DNA from: Candidatus Aenigmatarchaeota archaeon
GTDB lineage: Archaea; Aenigmatarchaeota; Aenigmatarchaeia; GW2011-AR5
Assembly (NCBI GenBank): GCA_016184005.1
Contig: JACPDL010000003.1
Coordinates: forward strand, 297,632-361,631
DNA length: 64,000 nucleotides
Direction: 5' to 3'
Below, one piece after another: positions 30,838 through 39,732 of this stretch (the stretch's first letter is position 1; each line of letters begins with the position of its first letter). The translations under genes and the position numbers were made by a program. The notes beneath the pieces are model-generated. The model had not been told where the DNA came from. It saw nothing but the letters and a program-made list of their open reading frames with translations, and did not search any database.

Positions 30838-32547
30838 ATGACGCCAAACTCGCGTAAAGTTCTTGCTGAGAAGACGCTAGAAAGAGAGTCTTATTCTCCT
30901 TTTCCTGAAGGTTACGTGAAAGGTAAAACAAAATACGTTATTGTTACCGGCAGTGTCATGTCTGGCGTTGGCAAGGGCACTTTCTCGGGCGCTCTGTGCA
31001 CACTGCTCAGCTGTCACGGATTGAAGATTTCTCCCGTGAAATTTGACGGCTACATAAACTTTGACGCAGGGACTCTAAATCCGTTCAGGCATGGCGAAGT
31101 CTTTGTTCTTCAGGACGGTACCGAGTGTGATCTTGATTTAGGCTCGTATGAAAGGGCTTTGCACCGGAACCTTACAAAGGATAATTACCTGACTGGCGGT
31201 AAGATATTCAAGATAATCATAGACAAGGAGCGCGCTGGCAAATATCTCGGGAGGGATGTTCAGTTCATTCCGCACGTCACAGGAGAGATAAAATATTTCC
31301 TTCGCAGTCTTGCTATGAAGAGTAGTGCTGACATAGTATTGGTAGAGGTTGGTGGGACAGTTGGCGATTTGGAAAATTCATACTTTGTTGAAGCTATGCG
31401 CGAGCTGAGACATGAAGAAGGCCAGTCGAATGTTATGTTTGTAAACGTTACTTATATCATTGAGCCGGGCTCGCTCAGAGAACACAAAAGCAAAGCTGCG
31501 CAGATTGGTTTCAGGCAGCTGATGGCTTTGGGCGTCCAGCCGGACATGATAATATGCAGGTCACAGACACCGATAACAAATTCAGTAGCAGACAAGATAA
31601 GCGTTTTTGCTAACGTGCCCCCGGAAAGGGTCTACAACTTATACGATTTTTCAAACGTATATGAGATCCCCCTGATTCTCCGGGATATCGGACTGGATGC
31701 TGAATTGTTCAAGATATTCGGTATAGCGCCGAGAGAAAACCATGACAGCCTGATGAATTTCAATAACTGGAAAGATTTTGTCGAGAAAATAAAGAATGCA
31801 AAAAAAGAAATCTCCGTAGGAATAGTGGGGAAGTACACGAATGTTCACGATTCATATCTTAGCATAATAAAATCCCTCGAACATGCGGCGCCTTATTTTT
31901 CTGCTTCCGTTAAAATAAAATGGATAGAATCAACGGATATAGAAGACGAGAAGATTTCCGCTGAAGAGGCGCTGAAAGGGTTTGACGGGATAATCGTTCC
32001 TGGCGGGTTTGGAAAAAGGGGCATAGAAGGAAAGATCCAGGCCATCAGATACGTAAGAGAGAATAACATTCCATACCTGGGTTTGTGCTACGGTTTGCAG
32101 CTTGCCGTAGTCGAATTTGCAAGAAATGTCTGCGGCCTGAAAGATGCAAACACCACTGAAGTCGATCCTGAAACCGGATGCCCGATCATAGATATCATAC
32201 CTGACCAGGACAGCAATATAGAGAATTCGCGCATAGGCGGAACAATGAGGCTTGGAGACTATCCGGCAAGATTGAAGCCAGACTCACTGGCAAGAAGACT
32301 CTACGGAAAAGATATTGTATCCGAGAGGCATCGGCACAGGTATGAGCTTGTTCACAAATTTCACAAGACACTGGAAGAAAAAGGCCTTGTCATTTCAGGC
32401 ACGTATGAAGAGAAAGGCCTGCCAGAATTTATTGAAATCCCCGGCCACAAATTCTTCTTGGCCACCCAAGCACATGCAGAGTTCACATCGCGCCCGCTGC
32501 AGCCGAATCCTATGTTTCTGGGTTTCATTGAAGCATGCGTCAAGTGA
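30838..32547 (+). CDS. pyrG: CTP synthase
   Basis: A 569-residue enzyme converting UTP to CTP with glutamine. The synthetase domain shows the P-loop TGSVMSGVGKGTFSGAL (about 38-54) and INFDAGTLNPFRHGEVFVLQDG. The C-terminal class I glutamine amidotransferase has the nucleophile Cys in LGLCYGLQLAV and the His-Glu pair in TQAHAEFTSRP (HAE in place of the common HPE). It starts about 26 nt after a TTTTAATAG box (leaderless). With PyrB and the DHODH-like enzyme it marks pyrimidine synthesis. Confidence 0.96.
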   Translation: MTPNSRKVLAEKTLERESYSPFPEGYVKGKTKYVIVTGSVMSGVGKGTFSGALCTLLSCHGLKISPVKFDGYINFDAGTLNPFRHGEVFVLQDGTECDLDLGSYERALHRNLTKDNYLTGGKIFKIIIDKERAGKYLGRDVQFIPHVTGEIKYFLRSLAMKSSADIVLVEVGGTVGDLENSYFVEAMRELRHEEGQSNVMFVNVTYIIEPGSLREHKSKAAQIGFRQLMALGVQPDMIICRSQTPITNSVADKISVFANVPPERVYNLYDFSNVYEIPLILRDIGLDAELFKIFGIAPRENHDSLMNFNNWKDFVEKIKNAKKEISVGIVGKYTNVHDSYLSIIKSLEHAAPYFSASVKIKWIESTDIEDEKISAEEALKGFDGIIVPGGFGKRGIEGKIQAIRYVRENNIPYLGLCYGLQLAVVEFARNVCGLKDANTTEVDPETGCPIIDIIPDQDSNIENSRIGGTMRLGDYPARLKPDSLARRLYGKDIVSERHRHRYELVHKFHKTLEEKGLVISGTYEEKGLPEFIEIPGHKFFLATQAHAEFTSRPLQPNPMFLGFIEACVK

Positions 32548-32585
32548 ATCTCAGATTATAAATATTTTTGGCATGCTATAGTTAT

Positions 32586-34127
32586 ATGGCAAGAGAAATA
32601 ATCAGAAACCCGCAGGCGCTGCCGCTTTCTTCTTACAGTGTGCGGGAAACAAGTTTCGGAGAACTGCCTTCCGGTTATAGGGGCCTTATCACACTTCCGG
32701 GATACATTTCCAGAGACCTTTCTCCTGATTCAATAGATGTCTCATCGCCCTTGACAAAATACAGGCCTGGAAAAAATGAGCCTGCAATAAGACTGAATAT
32801 ACCAGTACTAAGCGCTGCGATGCAGTCTGTTTCAGGCCAAAAAATGGGAATTGCCTTGGCAAGAATGGGCGGCCTTGCGGCCATTTACTGCAGCCAGCCG
32901 ATAGAAGAAGAAGCTGACATGGTCAAAGCTGTCAAGAGGCATAAAGGCGCCTTCATTGAACCGGAAGTTGTTTCAGCTCAAGATAGTATTGAATATGTCG
33001 CGGAAAGAATGAGACGAACTGGCTATTCCAAATTTTTCGTTACACAGGGCAGAGATCAACATGGAATACTTCTTGGTCTTGTAACAGATAACGATTTTGA
33101 CGCTGAAATGCATAAGGGTCAGACAGTTGCGCAAAGAATGCGCCCTGTCAGAGAGCTTGATGTTGTTTATCATGATGAAGTTAGTCATGACGTCAAGCAA
33201 TCCAACGAAAAAGCAAAATCAAGCCATCATAGTGCATTGCCGGTGATTTACAGAGACGGTAGATTGCGGGATGTTATATTTAGAAAAGATATCAGAGATC
33301 ACCGGGAACACAAAACTGAATTGATTGATGATATGAAAAGGCTGAGAGTAATCGCTGCAGTAAATACGCATGATTACAAAGACAGGATACCTGCTGTTGT
33401 GGATGCCGGCGTTGATTTAATCCTGATAGATACTTCCCAAGGCTGGACAGATCATCTTGCTGATACTTCACATTTTGCACTAAACAAATATCCTGGGATA
33501 CCTGTCATAGGCGGAAATGTCGTGACAGCAGACGGCTTTAATTTTCTTGTAAAGGATTGCGGAGTGGATTCTGTTAAAGCTGGAATGGGAATCGCTTCTA
33601 TATGCATAACACCGGAACAAATAGGCGTTGCAAGAAGCCAGGACAGGGCAATAGAAGAAGTTACTAAAGCCAGGGATAAGCATCTTGAAGAAACAGGAGA
33701 ATACGTCCCCATAATTGCCGATGGTGGGGTCCGCAGCGTACGTGACATGGTTGTTGCACTTGCATTAGGTGCTGACTCTATCATGGCTGGAAGATTTTTT
33801 GCGGGAACAAACGAGAGTCCTACTGAAATAAACTACAAATTTTCCCCGCCTAGAAAACCTTATTGGGGCGAAGGATCTGACCGCGCAAAGAGCTGGAGAG
33901 AAAAACGCGGCTACAGCATAGAATTCGAAGAAGGCGTTCCAGATGCATGGGTGGATTATGTGGGCCCTTTAGAGCCGTACCTGACTCAAGCAATGGAACA
34001 ACTGAAAGCCGGCATAAGAAAAGCAGGCTGCAGGACAATAGACGGGCTTCACAGAAATGCTGTCGTTGAAACTATCTCTGAAGAAGAGGTTGGTGCTCAC
34101 AGCGTTCATATTGAAAAGAAAGAGTAG
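32586..34127 (+). CDS. guaB: IMP dehydrogenase
   Basis: A 513-residue enzyme oxidising IMP to XMP, the first step to GMP. The TIM barrel is interrupted by a CBS pair at about residues 115-230 (YVAERMRRTGYSKFFVT...MRPVRELDVVYHDEV). The catalytic loop Cys is in GMGIASICITPEQIGV, preceded by GGNVVTADGFNFLVKDCGVDSVKAG; the phosphate site is PIIADGGVRSVRDM. TATAAATA is centred about 25 nt before the ATG at 32586, so this start is preferred to the TTG at 32568. Confidence 0.95.
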   Translation: MAREIIRNPQALPLSSYSVRETSFGELPSGYRGLITLPGYISRDLSPDSIDVSSPLTKYRPGKNEPAIRLNIPVLSAAMQSVSGQKMGIALARMGGLAAIYCSQPIEEEADMVKAVKRHKGAFIEPEVVSAQDSIEYVAERMRRTGYSKFFVTQGRDQHGILLGLVTDNDFDAEMHKGQTVAQRMRPVRELDVVYHDEVSHDVKQSNEKAKSSHHSALPVIYRDGRLRDVIFRKDIRDHREHKTELIDDMKRLRVIAAVNTHDYKDRIPAVVDAGVDLILIDTSQGWTDHLADTSHFALNKYPGIPVIGGNVVTADGFNFLVKDCGVDSVKAGMGIASICITPEQIGVARSQDRAIEEVTKARDKHLEETGEYVPIIADGGVRSVRDMVVALALGADSIMAGRFFAGTNESPTEINYKFSPPRKPYWGEGSDRAKSWREKRGYSIEFEEGVPDAWVDYVGPLEPYLTQAMEQLKAGIRKAGCRTIDGLHRNAVVETISEEEVGAHSVHIEKKE

Positions 34128-34129
34128 CT

Positions 34130-35185
34130 TCAGCGCCTGTCAACAATGTCAAAGACATCTTCACCCGTTCCTATCAGGGTGACAGGCAAATCAAGCTCAT
34201 TCTCCAGCTTCTCGATGAAGGATCTTGCGTCGCCGGTTAATCCGCGATAATCCCTTTCGCCTTTATTGCCGTCATAGACCATATCGATCTTTGTGACGGC
34301 AATCTGCGTTGCGCCGTTCATGTCGGCTGTTTTCTTTGCCAGCCTGAAAACTTCTGGCGTCCATTCGCCTAATCTCCTCATCCTACCAGTAACAGTACCA
34401 TATTCTCCTTTTCCTTCTGCTCTTAGTTTTTGTTGAGATTCTTCTGGAAGTTCTCCTGGGAAGACACCGGTTCCAACTCTGCTAGGTAATGCTTTGTAGA
34501 CAACAATAACATCCTTTACATGAGTAGGTCCTATTCCTACATCGGCACAAGCTGAACCGGCTGTTGTGTCTTTTGTTGTAACTTGAGGATAAGTAAGGCC
34601 TTGCGATGTTTCAAACCCGAAAAGAGAAAGCATTGCTCCTTGAGTCATTTCAACAAGAACTTTTTCTCCGCGAGACATTCCATCAATCAGACAACTTGAA
34701 ACATCAGCCACATATTTGGAAAGTTCTGGTACATCTTTTGCAAATCTAAGTTTATCAGATCTAGTTACCCTGTCTTGCTGCGCAATTCCTGATCCTGTTC
34801 CAGTTGTACCTAGTTTACTTTTGTTGTAATTTGTTCTATCTCTGTCTATATGTTCCTGATCGATAATAGGACACAATCTATCTACGTAGAACCTGCCACC
34901 TATTTCACATAGTTCGATTTCTTTTAACAGTATTTTTGGATCAACAAGCACACCTCTTCCTATGTAAAGTTTTGTATTAGGATTTGTGAAAGCAGAAGGT
35001 ACCATGCTTAATTGATATTTTCTACCGCCAATACAAACTGTATGGCCGGCATTGGTACCAACGCCACCTTTTCCTGCATTTTCATAACTATCTATGATTA
35101 CCACATAAGAAATAATCTTTCCTTTACCTTCATCGCCGAACCATCCACCAACTACAACATCTACTGTTTTCTGCGGCTGACCCAT
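34130..35185 (-). CDS. purA: adenylosuccinate synthetase
   Basis: A 351-residue enzyme linking IMP and aspartate with GTP, on the way to AMP. The GTP/phosphate loop is GGWFGDEGKGKIISYV, the IMP-binding NAGHTVC follows, and later parts include LGTTGTGSGIAQQDRV, ATQIAVTKIDM and a short C-terminal region. It is shorter than bacterial PurA (about 430), as usual for archaeal forms. ATG at 35185 (MGQPQK) is chosen over the TTG at 35212 because TTTAAA lies about 32 nt upstream. It converges with guaB, pairing the two IMP-consuming branches. Confidence 0.95.
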   Translation of the reverse strand: MGQPQKTVDVVVGGWFGDEGKGKIISYVVIIDSYENAGKGGVGTNAGHTVCIGGRKYQLSMVPSAFTNPNTKLYIGRGVLVDPKILLKEIELCEIGGRFYVDRLCPIIDQEHIDRDRTNYNKSKLGTTGTGSGIAQQDRVTRSDKLRFAKDVPELSKYVADVSSCLIDGMSRGEKVLVEMTQGAMLSLFGFETSQGLTYPQVTTKDTTAGSACADVGIGPTHVKDVIVVYKALPSRVGTGVFPGELPEESQQKLRAEGKGEYGTVTGRMRRLGEWTPEVFRLAKKTADMNGATQIAVTKIDMVYDGNKGERDYRGLTGDARSFIEKLENELDLPVTLIGTGEDVFDIVDRR

Positions 35186-35214
35186 TTTATTACCAATAAT
35201 ATTTCCTGCCAAAC

Positions 35215-35220
35215 TTTAAA
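35215..35220. promoter_or_regulatory. palindromic TATA box between purA and mrp
   Basis: TTTAAA is identical on both strands. Its centre is about 27 nt from the mrp ATG (35245) and about 32 nt from the purA ATG (35185). No other A/T box occurs in the 59-nt gap, so one box may serve both genes. Confidence 0.55.
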
Positions 35221-35244
35221 TCCCTGGGTTGCTACAACAAACTT

Positions 35245-36030
35245 ATGGAAGAAACTTCTACCAGGACTATAGAGAGGATAGGCGAGCAGAGAAAGCACGT
35301 CATGGAGAGGCTTGGCAGAATAAGGAGAAGAATAGCCGTGATGTCCGGTAAGGGCGGCGTAGGCAAGACGACCGTGGCTATAAACATAGCTGCACTGCTT
35401 GCTGAAAATAATAGCGTGGGGTTGCTGGATGCCGACATAGACTGCCCGAATGTCAACAAGTTCCTCGGGATAACAGAAAAATTCAGCGTTTCAGGCGGAA
35501 AAATAAAGCCCGTCGAGAAATACAGCATGAAGATTGCATCGATGGCTTCACTCCAGGATTCAGAGGATACAGCCATAATCTGGCGGGGGCCTATGATATC
35601 TCACGCCATACTGCAGTTTCTTGAATCGGTTGAATGGGGTAATCTTGACTATCTGATCATAGACACGCCGCCCGGGACATCCGACGCCGCGCTGACGCTC
35701 ATGCAGCTTGTGCAGCTGAGCGGCGTGGTAATAGTTTCTACCCCCCATCCTGTCTCATTAACAGACGCAAACAAAACGATAAACATGGCAAAGCAGATGA
35801 ATGTTCCTGTACTCGGCATTGTCGAGAACATGGCTGGAGGAATCTTTGGCTCAGGAGTCGAAAAACTGGCGGAAAGCGCAGGAGTTCCTTTTCTTGGGAG
35901 CATAAAGCTGCAGAAAACACTCAGCAACATGACAAGCAAGGGCGTACCTGCAGTGAAGGATGACAAAAATCTGCGCAAAGATTTCGAGAATATCGTAAAA
36001 GGACTTCTTCTGCACCAGCAAAAAGATTAA
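35245..36030 (+). CDS. Mrp/ApbC-type Fe-S carrier P-loop ATPase
   Basis: A 261-residue NTPase of the MinD/Mrp family that carries or delivers Fe-S clusters. The deviant Walker A is MSGKGGVGKTTVAINIA (about 34-50), Walker B-like LDYLIIDTPPGTSDAALTLMQ, and a NBP35-style LLDADIDCPNVNKFLG. No CxxC metal site is obvious near the C-terminus, unlike many Mrp proteins. It probably serves the same Fe-S pathway as the suf genes. Confidence 0.9.
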   Translation: MEETSTRTIERIGEQRKHVMERLGRIRRRIAVMSGKGGVGKTTVAINIAALLAENNSVGLLDADIDCPNVNKFLGITEKFSVSGGKIKPVEKYSMKIASMASLQDSEDTAIIWRGPMISHAILQFLESVEWGNLDYLIIDTPPGTSDAALTLMQLVQLSGVVIVSTPHPVSLTDANKTINMAKQMNVPVLGIVENMAGGIFGSGVEKLAESAGVPFLGSIKLQKTLSNMTSKGVPAVKDDKNLRKDFENIVKGLLLHQQKD

Positions 36031-36062
36031 ATATAGGGGAAAGTAAAAAATACAAGAGACTT

Positions 36063-36491
36063 ATGAAAATATTTTCAGTCATAGAGGCTGAAGAATTACT
36101 GCCCACACTCAAAACAAATCTTGAAAAGATTTTTCACTTGAACCAGACGCTGAAAGCGGTTTCGGCAGATATAGACTCGCTTATTGACATCTGGGGAGAG
36201 GACGTTTACAAACACAACCATGTCGATAACGGCTATTATACGGATCTCGCAAGCAAGCAGCAGGAAGTCATGAAGCACCTGCAGGATGAAATGATGAAAA
36301 TAAACCAATTAGGCTGTTTTGTAAAGGATATCGAACGCGGCCTGGTAGATTTTTACTACGAGCTCAACGACGAGGTTGTCTTCCTCTGCTGGAGATACGG
36401 GGAAGACAAGATAAACCACTGGCATGCGCTGAATTCAGGCTTTACAGGAAGAAGGCCGCTAAGAGACCTCTTCGCTTTTAACAGGCAGTGA
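36063..36491 (+). CDS. DUF2203-family protein
   Basis: A 142-residue protein of the DUF2203 family. After a helical N-terminal half (AEELLPTLKTNLEKIFHL), the C-terminus carries the family's hallmark GCFVKDIERGLVDFYYELND...VFLCWRYGEDKINHWHALNSGFTGRRPL. The conserved W-R-x-G-E-x-x-I-x-x-W-H segment suggests an enzyme or metal site, but its function is not known. It follows the Mrp gene by 32 nt and may be co-transcribed. Confidence 0.88.
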   Translation: MKIFSVIEAEELLPTLKTNLEKIFHLNQTLKAVSADIDSLIDIWGEDVYKHNHVDNGYYTDLASKQQEVMKHLQDEMMKINQLGCFVKDIERGLVDFYYELNDEVVFLCWRYGEDKINHWHALNSGFTGRRPLRDLFAFNRQ

Positions 36492-36529
36492 TTGGTTCTT
36501 AAATAGTCTGATTGCCTGATTTAGCAATT

Positions 36530-36856
36530 ATGATAATTCCGCAATATATAGCCCGGGCAGAAAACAAATTGAAGAAAGCAGATCCAGAGAGAAGACCAGA
36601 AACTAGAAGAAGAATCAAAAATGACAAAGGACTGACAAGCGTCTACAGAGACGGCACTGCTTCCAGAAACATTTTTAATATGGAAATGTTTGACGACCCT
36701 GTGTGGAATATTCTTCATGGTGATTTTCCAAAATATACAGTAGGCGGGCGTGAATTGGCCAGGGTTCTCTGGCATAAAATGACTAACAGGACAATGACAA
36801 AAGATGAGTATAATCCCGTTTTGGGAAGAAAGCATCCTGTTCTATATCCTGGATGA
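36530..36856 (+). CDS. hypothetical protein, 108 aa
   Basis: No family recognised. It is basic and Arg-rich in the first half (IARAENKLKKADPERRPETRRRIKND), with a Trp/Phe-containing second half (DPVWNILHGDFPKYTVGGREL). The ATG at 36530 is chosen because CTTAAATAG lies about 30 nt upstream; the track uses an upstream TTG. The charge suggests nucleic-acid association. Confidence 0.55.
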   Translation: MIIPQYIARAENKLKKADPERRPETRRRIKNDKGLTSVYRDGTASRNIFNMEMFDDPVWNILHGDFPKYTVGGRELARVLWHKMTNRTMTKDEYNPVLGRKHPVLYPG

Positions 36857-36910
36857 TGCAGCAGATTTGCTCCGCCTGTTGCTTAAGAATATTTTCCTTC
36901 TACTAGTTTG

Positions 36911-37735
36911 ATGCATAAGCTTCTATTCGGCACAGCAGGCATACCAATAAGCTGCGACGGAAATACACCAGATGGCGTGAAGCACGTGAGGGTGCTGGGG
37001 CTTGATGCGATGGAGCTTGAGTTTGTTCACAGCGTGAACATTTCTGAAAAGACAGCGCCGCTTGTAAAGAAGGCTGCTGACGATAACAGCGTTGTCCTGA
37101 CCTGTCATGCACCTTACTACATCAATCTTAATGCGCAGGATAGTGCCAAGATGAAGGCATCGATAGAGAGACTACTTAGTGCAGCTCGCATGGCAAATCA
37201 ATGTGGCGCATGGAGTGTTGCGTTCCATGCAGGTTTTTACATGAAACAGCAGAAAGAAGCTGTCTACGCTACAGTAAAGAATAATACCAAAACTATAGTT
37301 GAGGCATTAAAGCAAGAAGGAAACGATATCTGGATAAGGCCAGAAATTACCGGCAAGCGGAGCCAGTTCGGGGATTTTGAAGAGCTTATTAGATTGAGTC
37401 AAGAGCTGGAGCATGTACTGCCCTGCATAGATTACGGGCATATGCATGCACGCGAAGGCAAGTTCAATAAAACAGAGGAATTCAGGCTTGTGCTTGAAAA
37501 GATCGAAAAGATATTGGGGAAAGAATCTCTGGACAACATGCATATACAGATTGCAGGAATAGAGTACACGGAAGCAGGAGAAAGAAGGCACATAAACCTA
37601 GAAGACTCAGATTTAAACTTTCTGGATTTAATAGAAAGCTGGAAAGACTTCAATATCAAGGGCGTAGTGATAAGTGAGTCTCCCAACATTGAAGGCGATG
37701 CGCTGATGCTAAAAAGACTGTATGAAAATGCTTGA
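36911..37735 (+). CDS. endonuclease IV-like AP endonuclease
   Basis: A 274-residue TIM-barrel protein of the endonuclease IV/xylose isomerase-like family, which cuts DNA at abasic sites. Likely metal ligands are in LTCHAPYYINL (His), VAFHAGFYMKQ (His), RPEITG (Glu), PCIDYGHMHAREG (Asp, His) and HIQIAGIEYTEAGERRHINL (His). The last segment and VVISESPNIEGDALMLKRLYE match Nfo's C-terminal signature. It adds to the repair set (Nth, AlkD). Confidence 0.9.
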   Translation: MHKLLFGTAGIPISCDGNTPDGVKHVRVLGLDAMELEFVHSVNISEKTAPLVKKAADDNSVVLTCHAPYYINLNAQDSAKMKASIERLLSAARMANQCGAWSVAFHAGFYMKQQKEAVYATVKNNTKTIVEALKQEGNDIWIRPEITGKRSQFGDFEELIRLSQELEHVLPCIDYGHMHAREGKFNKTEEFRLVLEKIEKILGKESLDNMHIQIAGIEYTEAGERRHINLEDSDLNFLDLIESWKDFNIKGVVISESPNIEGDALMLKRLYENA

Positions 37736-37750
37736 ATAATTGGTGATTAT

Positions 37751-38053
37751 ATGACGTTCGTAAAAGTCGCAGAAGCAAACAGCATGAAAGACGGCGAAGC
37801 CAGGGCTGTCACTGCCAACGGAGACCAGATTGCCCTTTATCGTGTCAGCGGCGGGTTTTATGCAACAACAAACGTGTGCGCTCATCAGGGCGGTCCTCTT
37901 GGAGAAGGAGTCTTGGAAGATAAAATTATCATGTGCCCATGGCATGGATGGAAGTTCAACGTTGAAACAGGCGTTTCACCGGTTGTGCCGACGGTGAAAG
38001 TAAAGACTTACAATGTCAAGGTAGAAGCCAACGATGTTATGGTAGAAGTTTGA
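37751..38053 (+). CDS. Rieske-type [2Fe-2S] ferredoxin
   Basis: A 100-residue soluble Rieske protein. Cluster ligands are in CAHQGGPLGEG (CxH) and MCPWHGWKFN (CxxH), 21 residues apart, the standard biphenyl-dioxygenase/ferredoxin form. There is no membrane anchor, so it is a cytoplasmic electron carrier with an unknown partner. GGTGA lies seven bases before the ATG. It lies between the AP endonuclease and the IscA-like gene. Confidence 0.92.
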   Translation: MTFVKVAEANSMKDGEARAVTANGDQIALYRVSGGFYATTNVCAHQGGPLGEGVLEDKIIMCPWHGWKFNVETGVSPVVPTVKVKTYNVKVEANDVMVEV

Positions 38054-38106
38054 ATCAAGAAAGCCTATAAATAATTACTTGCAGGAATTGTGATTAGTTG
38101 ATACAT

Positions 38107-38667
38107 ATGCAGGAAACAGGACAGAAAGTAACAAGGGCTATGACAATTGCTGCCATCGTGCAGAAGTATCCTGGCACAGTGGAGGTCTTTGCTAAATACG
38201 GCGTGCATTGCGTCGGCTGTAACGTTTCTTATACAGAGACAGTGGAACAGGGTATTGCAGGCCACGCAGGCAAGAAGGACCAGATAGATGCTATAATCAC
38301 AGAACTAAATGAAGCAGCCGAGAGAGGAGAGGTTGTTAACGAGGGGCCTATAGGCCTGACAGAGAAAGCTGTTGTCAAGCTTAAGCAATTCATGCAAGAT
38401 AACAGCATGGCGAATCGCGGCCTTCGCATCGATGTAATTCCTGGCGGCTGTTCAGGCTACCAGTATGCATTTGAGCTGGAAGAAGAGGGTACAGAGACGG
38501 ATGAAGTGATTGAGGTTGAGGGAATAAAGCTTTTCATCGATCGCGACTCAATGCCAATGCTCTCAGGATCAAAGATAGATTACATAGATACGTTCCAGGG
38601 AGCCGGTTTCAAGGTAGTGAATCCGAACGCAAAAAGCTCGTGCGCCTGCGGGCAGAGCTTCCATTAA
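38107..38667 (+). CDS. DUF1858-IscA fusion, Fe-S biogenesis protein
   Basis: A 186-residue two-domain protein. The N-terminal 65 residues are a DUF1858 domain (MTIAAIVQKYPGTVEVFAKY then GVHCVGCNVSYTETVEQGI, with its paired cysteines). The rest is an A-type HesB/IscA carrier with GGCSGYQYAFEL and the terminal CACGQSFH, giving the three conserved cysteines. A TATAAATAA box (about 38066) fits either the TTG at 38098 or the ATG at 38107; ATG is preferred. The DUF1858 thiols may deliver sulphur or control redox. Confidence 0.88.
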   Translation: MQETGQKVTRAMTIAAIVQKYPGTVEVFAKYGVHCVGCNVSYTETVEQGIAGHAGKKDQIDAIITELNEAAERGEVVNEGPIGLTEKAVVKLKQFMQDNSMANRGLRIDVIPGGCSGYQYAFELEEEGTETDEVIEVEGIKLFIDRDSMPMLSGSKIDYIDTFQGAGFKVVNPNAKSSCACGQSFH

Positions 38668-38712
38668 TTTTCTAACAGCTGACATTGAAAAAAATACTAG
38701 AGAGACTGAAGA

Positions 38713-39084
38713 ATGCCACAAAAACCAGAGACAAGGGTTGAACAACAGAACGATAGAAGTTTCAGGGTAGTTGCTTATCTGGATGGCAAACCAGTGGGTC
38801 GTTATTTGATTGGAATTGACCAAGATTACGATCCACTTCAAGACGGCTTTCATGTTGCTTCTACACTTTTTTCAGATTTGCCATACAACGGAGTAGCTCG
38901 TGCACTTATTGAAAGATCTGTAGAAGTTATCCAGCGTATGGCAGGAGAATTGAAAGCAGATCTTATACATGATGAAGCATTCGTTAACCCAGTAGCAATG
39001 AAAAAGCTTCCACATTTGTTTGAAGAACATGGATACAGACTAGACCGCAACGGCTGGAAAGCTACTAAGATTTACAGGCATTGA
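38713..39084 (+). CDS. hypothetical protein, possibly GNAT-related
   Basis: A 123-residue protein. RSFRVVAYLDGKPVGRYLIGID followed by FSDLPYNGVARALIERSVEVIQRMAGELKA and a late HLFEEHGYRLDRNGWKATKIYR resemble a diverged acetyltransferase fold (strand, helix, strand with G-Y near the end), but the Q/RxxGxG/A loop is weak (LPYNGVARAL). Function unknown. DNA is A/T-richer than the preceding gene. Confidence 0.6.
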   Translation: MPQKPETRVEQQNDRSFRVVAYLDGKPVGRYLIGIDQDYDPLQDGFHVASTLFSDLPYNGVARALIERSVEVIQRMAGELKADLIHDEAFVNPVAMKKLPHLFEEHGYRLDRNGWKATKIYRH

Positions 39085-39100
39085 TTGAACTAAAAAATAG

Positions 39101-39694
39101 TCAGCTTACGTTGATTTCTACTTTAGGGGCCTGACTTGCGCCTGCTTGGGCTTCAAAATACTGCCTTTGCGAGAAGCCGAACCAGCCTGCAATCATGTTT
39201 GAGGGGAATACCTGGACTGCAGAATTGTAGTCCCTGACAGCTGTGTTGAACCTTGTCCTTGAAACAGCCACCATGTTTTCCGTTTCTGCCAATGAATCCT
39301 GGAGGCCAATGAAATTCTGGTTCGCTTTCAGGTCAGGATAGTTTTCACTGATAAGAAGAAGTTTTGACAAGGCTGTTTCAAGCTGGTTTGCTGTATCAAC
39401 TCTTTGTGTTGCACTGGCTGATGTTTGCCATTGTGATCTTAGTGCTGTTATCTCAGTGAGCGTTCCTCTCTCGAATATCGCATAGCTTTCAACAACATTA
39501 ACGAGGTTTGGTATCAGGTCTACCCGCCTCTGGTATTGCGTTTCAACGTCTGCCCATGTTTTGTCAACATTCTGGTTGAGCCTGACAAGATTGTTGTAAG
39601 ATCCCCAGACAGTTGCTGCGAAAATTAATATTAGAAGAGCCGCTGCTCCAATAGCTATCGTTTTTGTGTTAAACGCCGGCTGTTTTTGTGCCAT
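39101..39694 (-). CDS. lemA: LemA-family membrane protein
   Basis: A 197-residue LemA protein: one N-terminal membrane helix (IAIGAAALLILIFAATVWGSY), then the family's helical bundle with NLVRLNQNVDKTWADVETQYQRRVDLIPNLVNVVE and the ending AVQVFPSNMIAGWFGFSQRQYFEAQAGA. LemA often pairs with TPM-domain proteins, as here with the upstream gene on the same strand, 38 nt away. Its exact role is not settled; membrane-associated quality control is a common suggestion. Confidence 0.93.
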   Translation of the reverse strand: MAQKQPAFNTKTIAIGAAALLILIFAATVWGSYNNLVRLNQNVDKTWADVETQYQRRVDLIPNLVNVVESYAIFERGTLTEITALRSQWQTSASATQRVDTANQLETALSKLLLISENYPDLKANQNFIGLQDSLAETENMVAVSRTRFNTAVRDYNSAVQVFPSNMIAGWFGFSQRQYFEAQAGASQAPKVEINVS

Positions 39695-39732
39695 TTTCCG
39701 TCACGTATTACTGTTTAATCAAGTTAAAAAAT

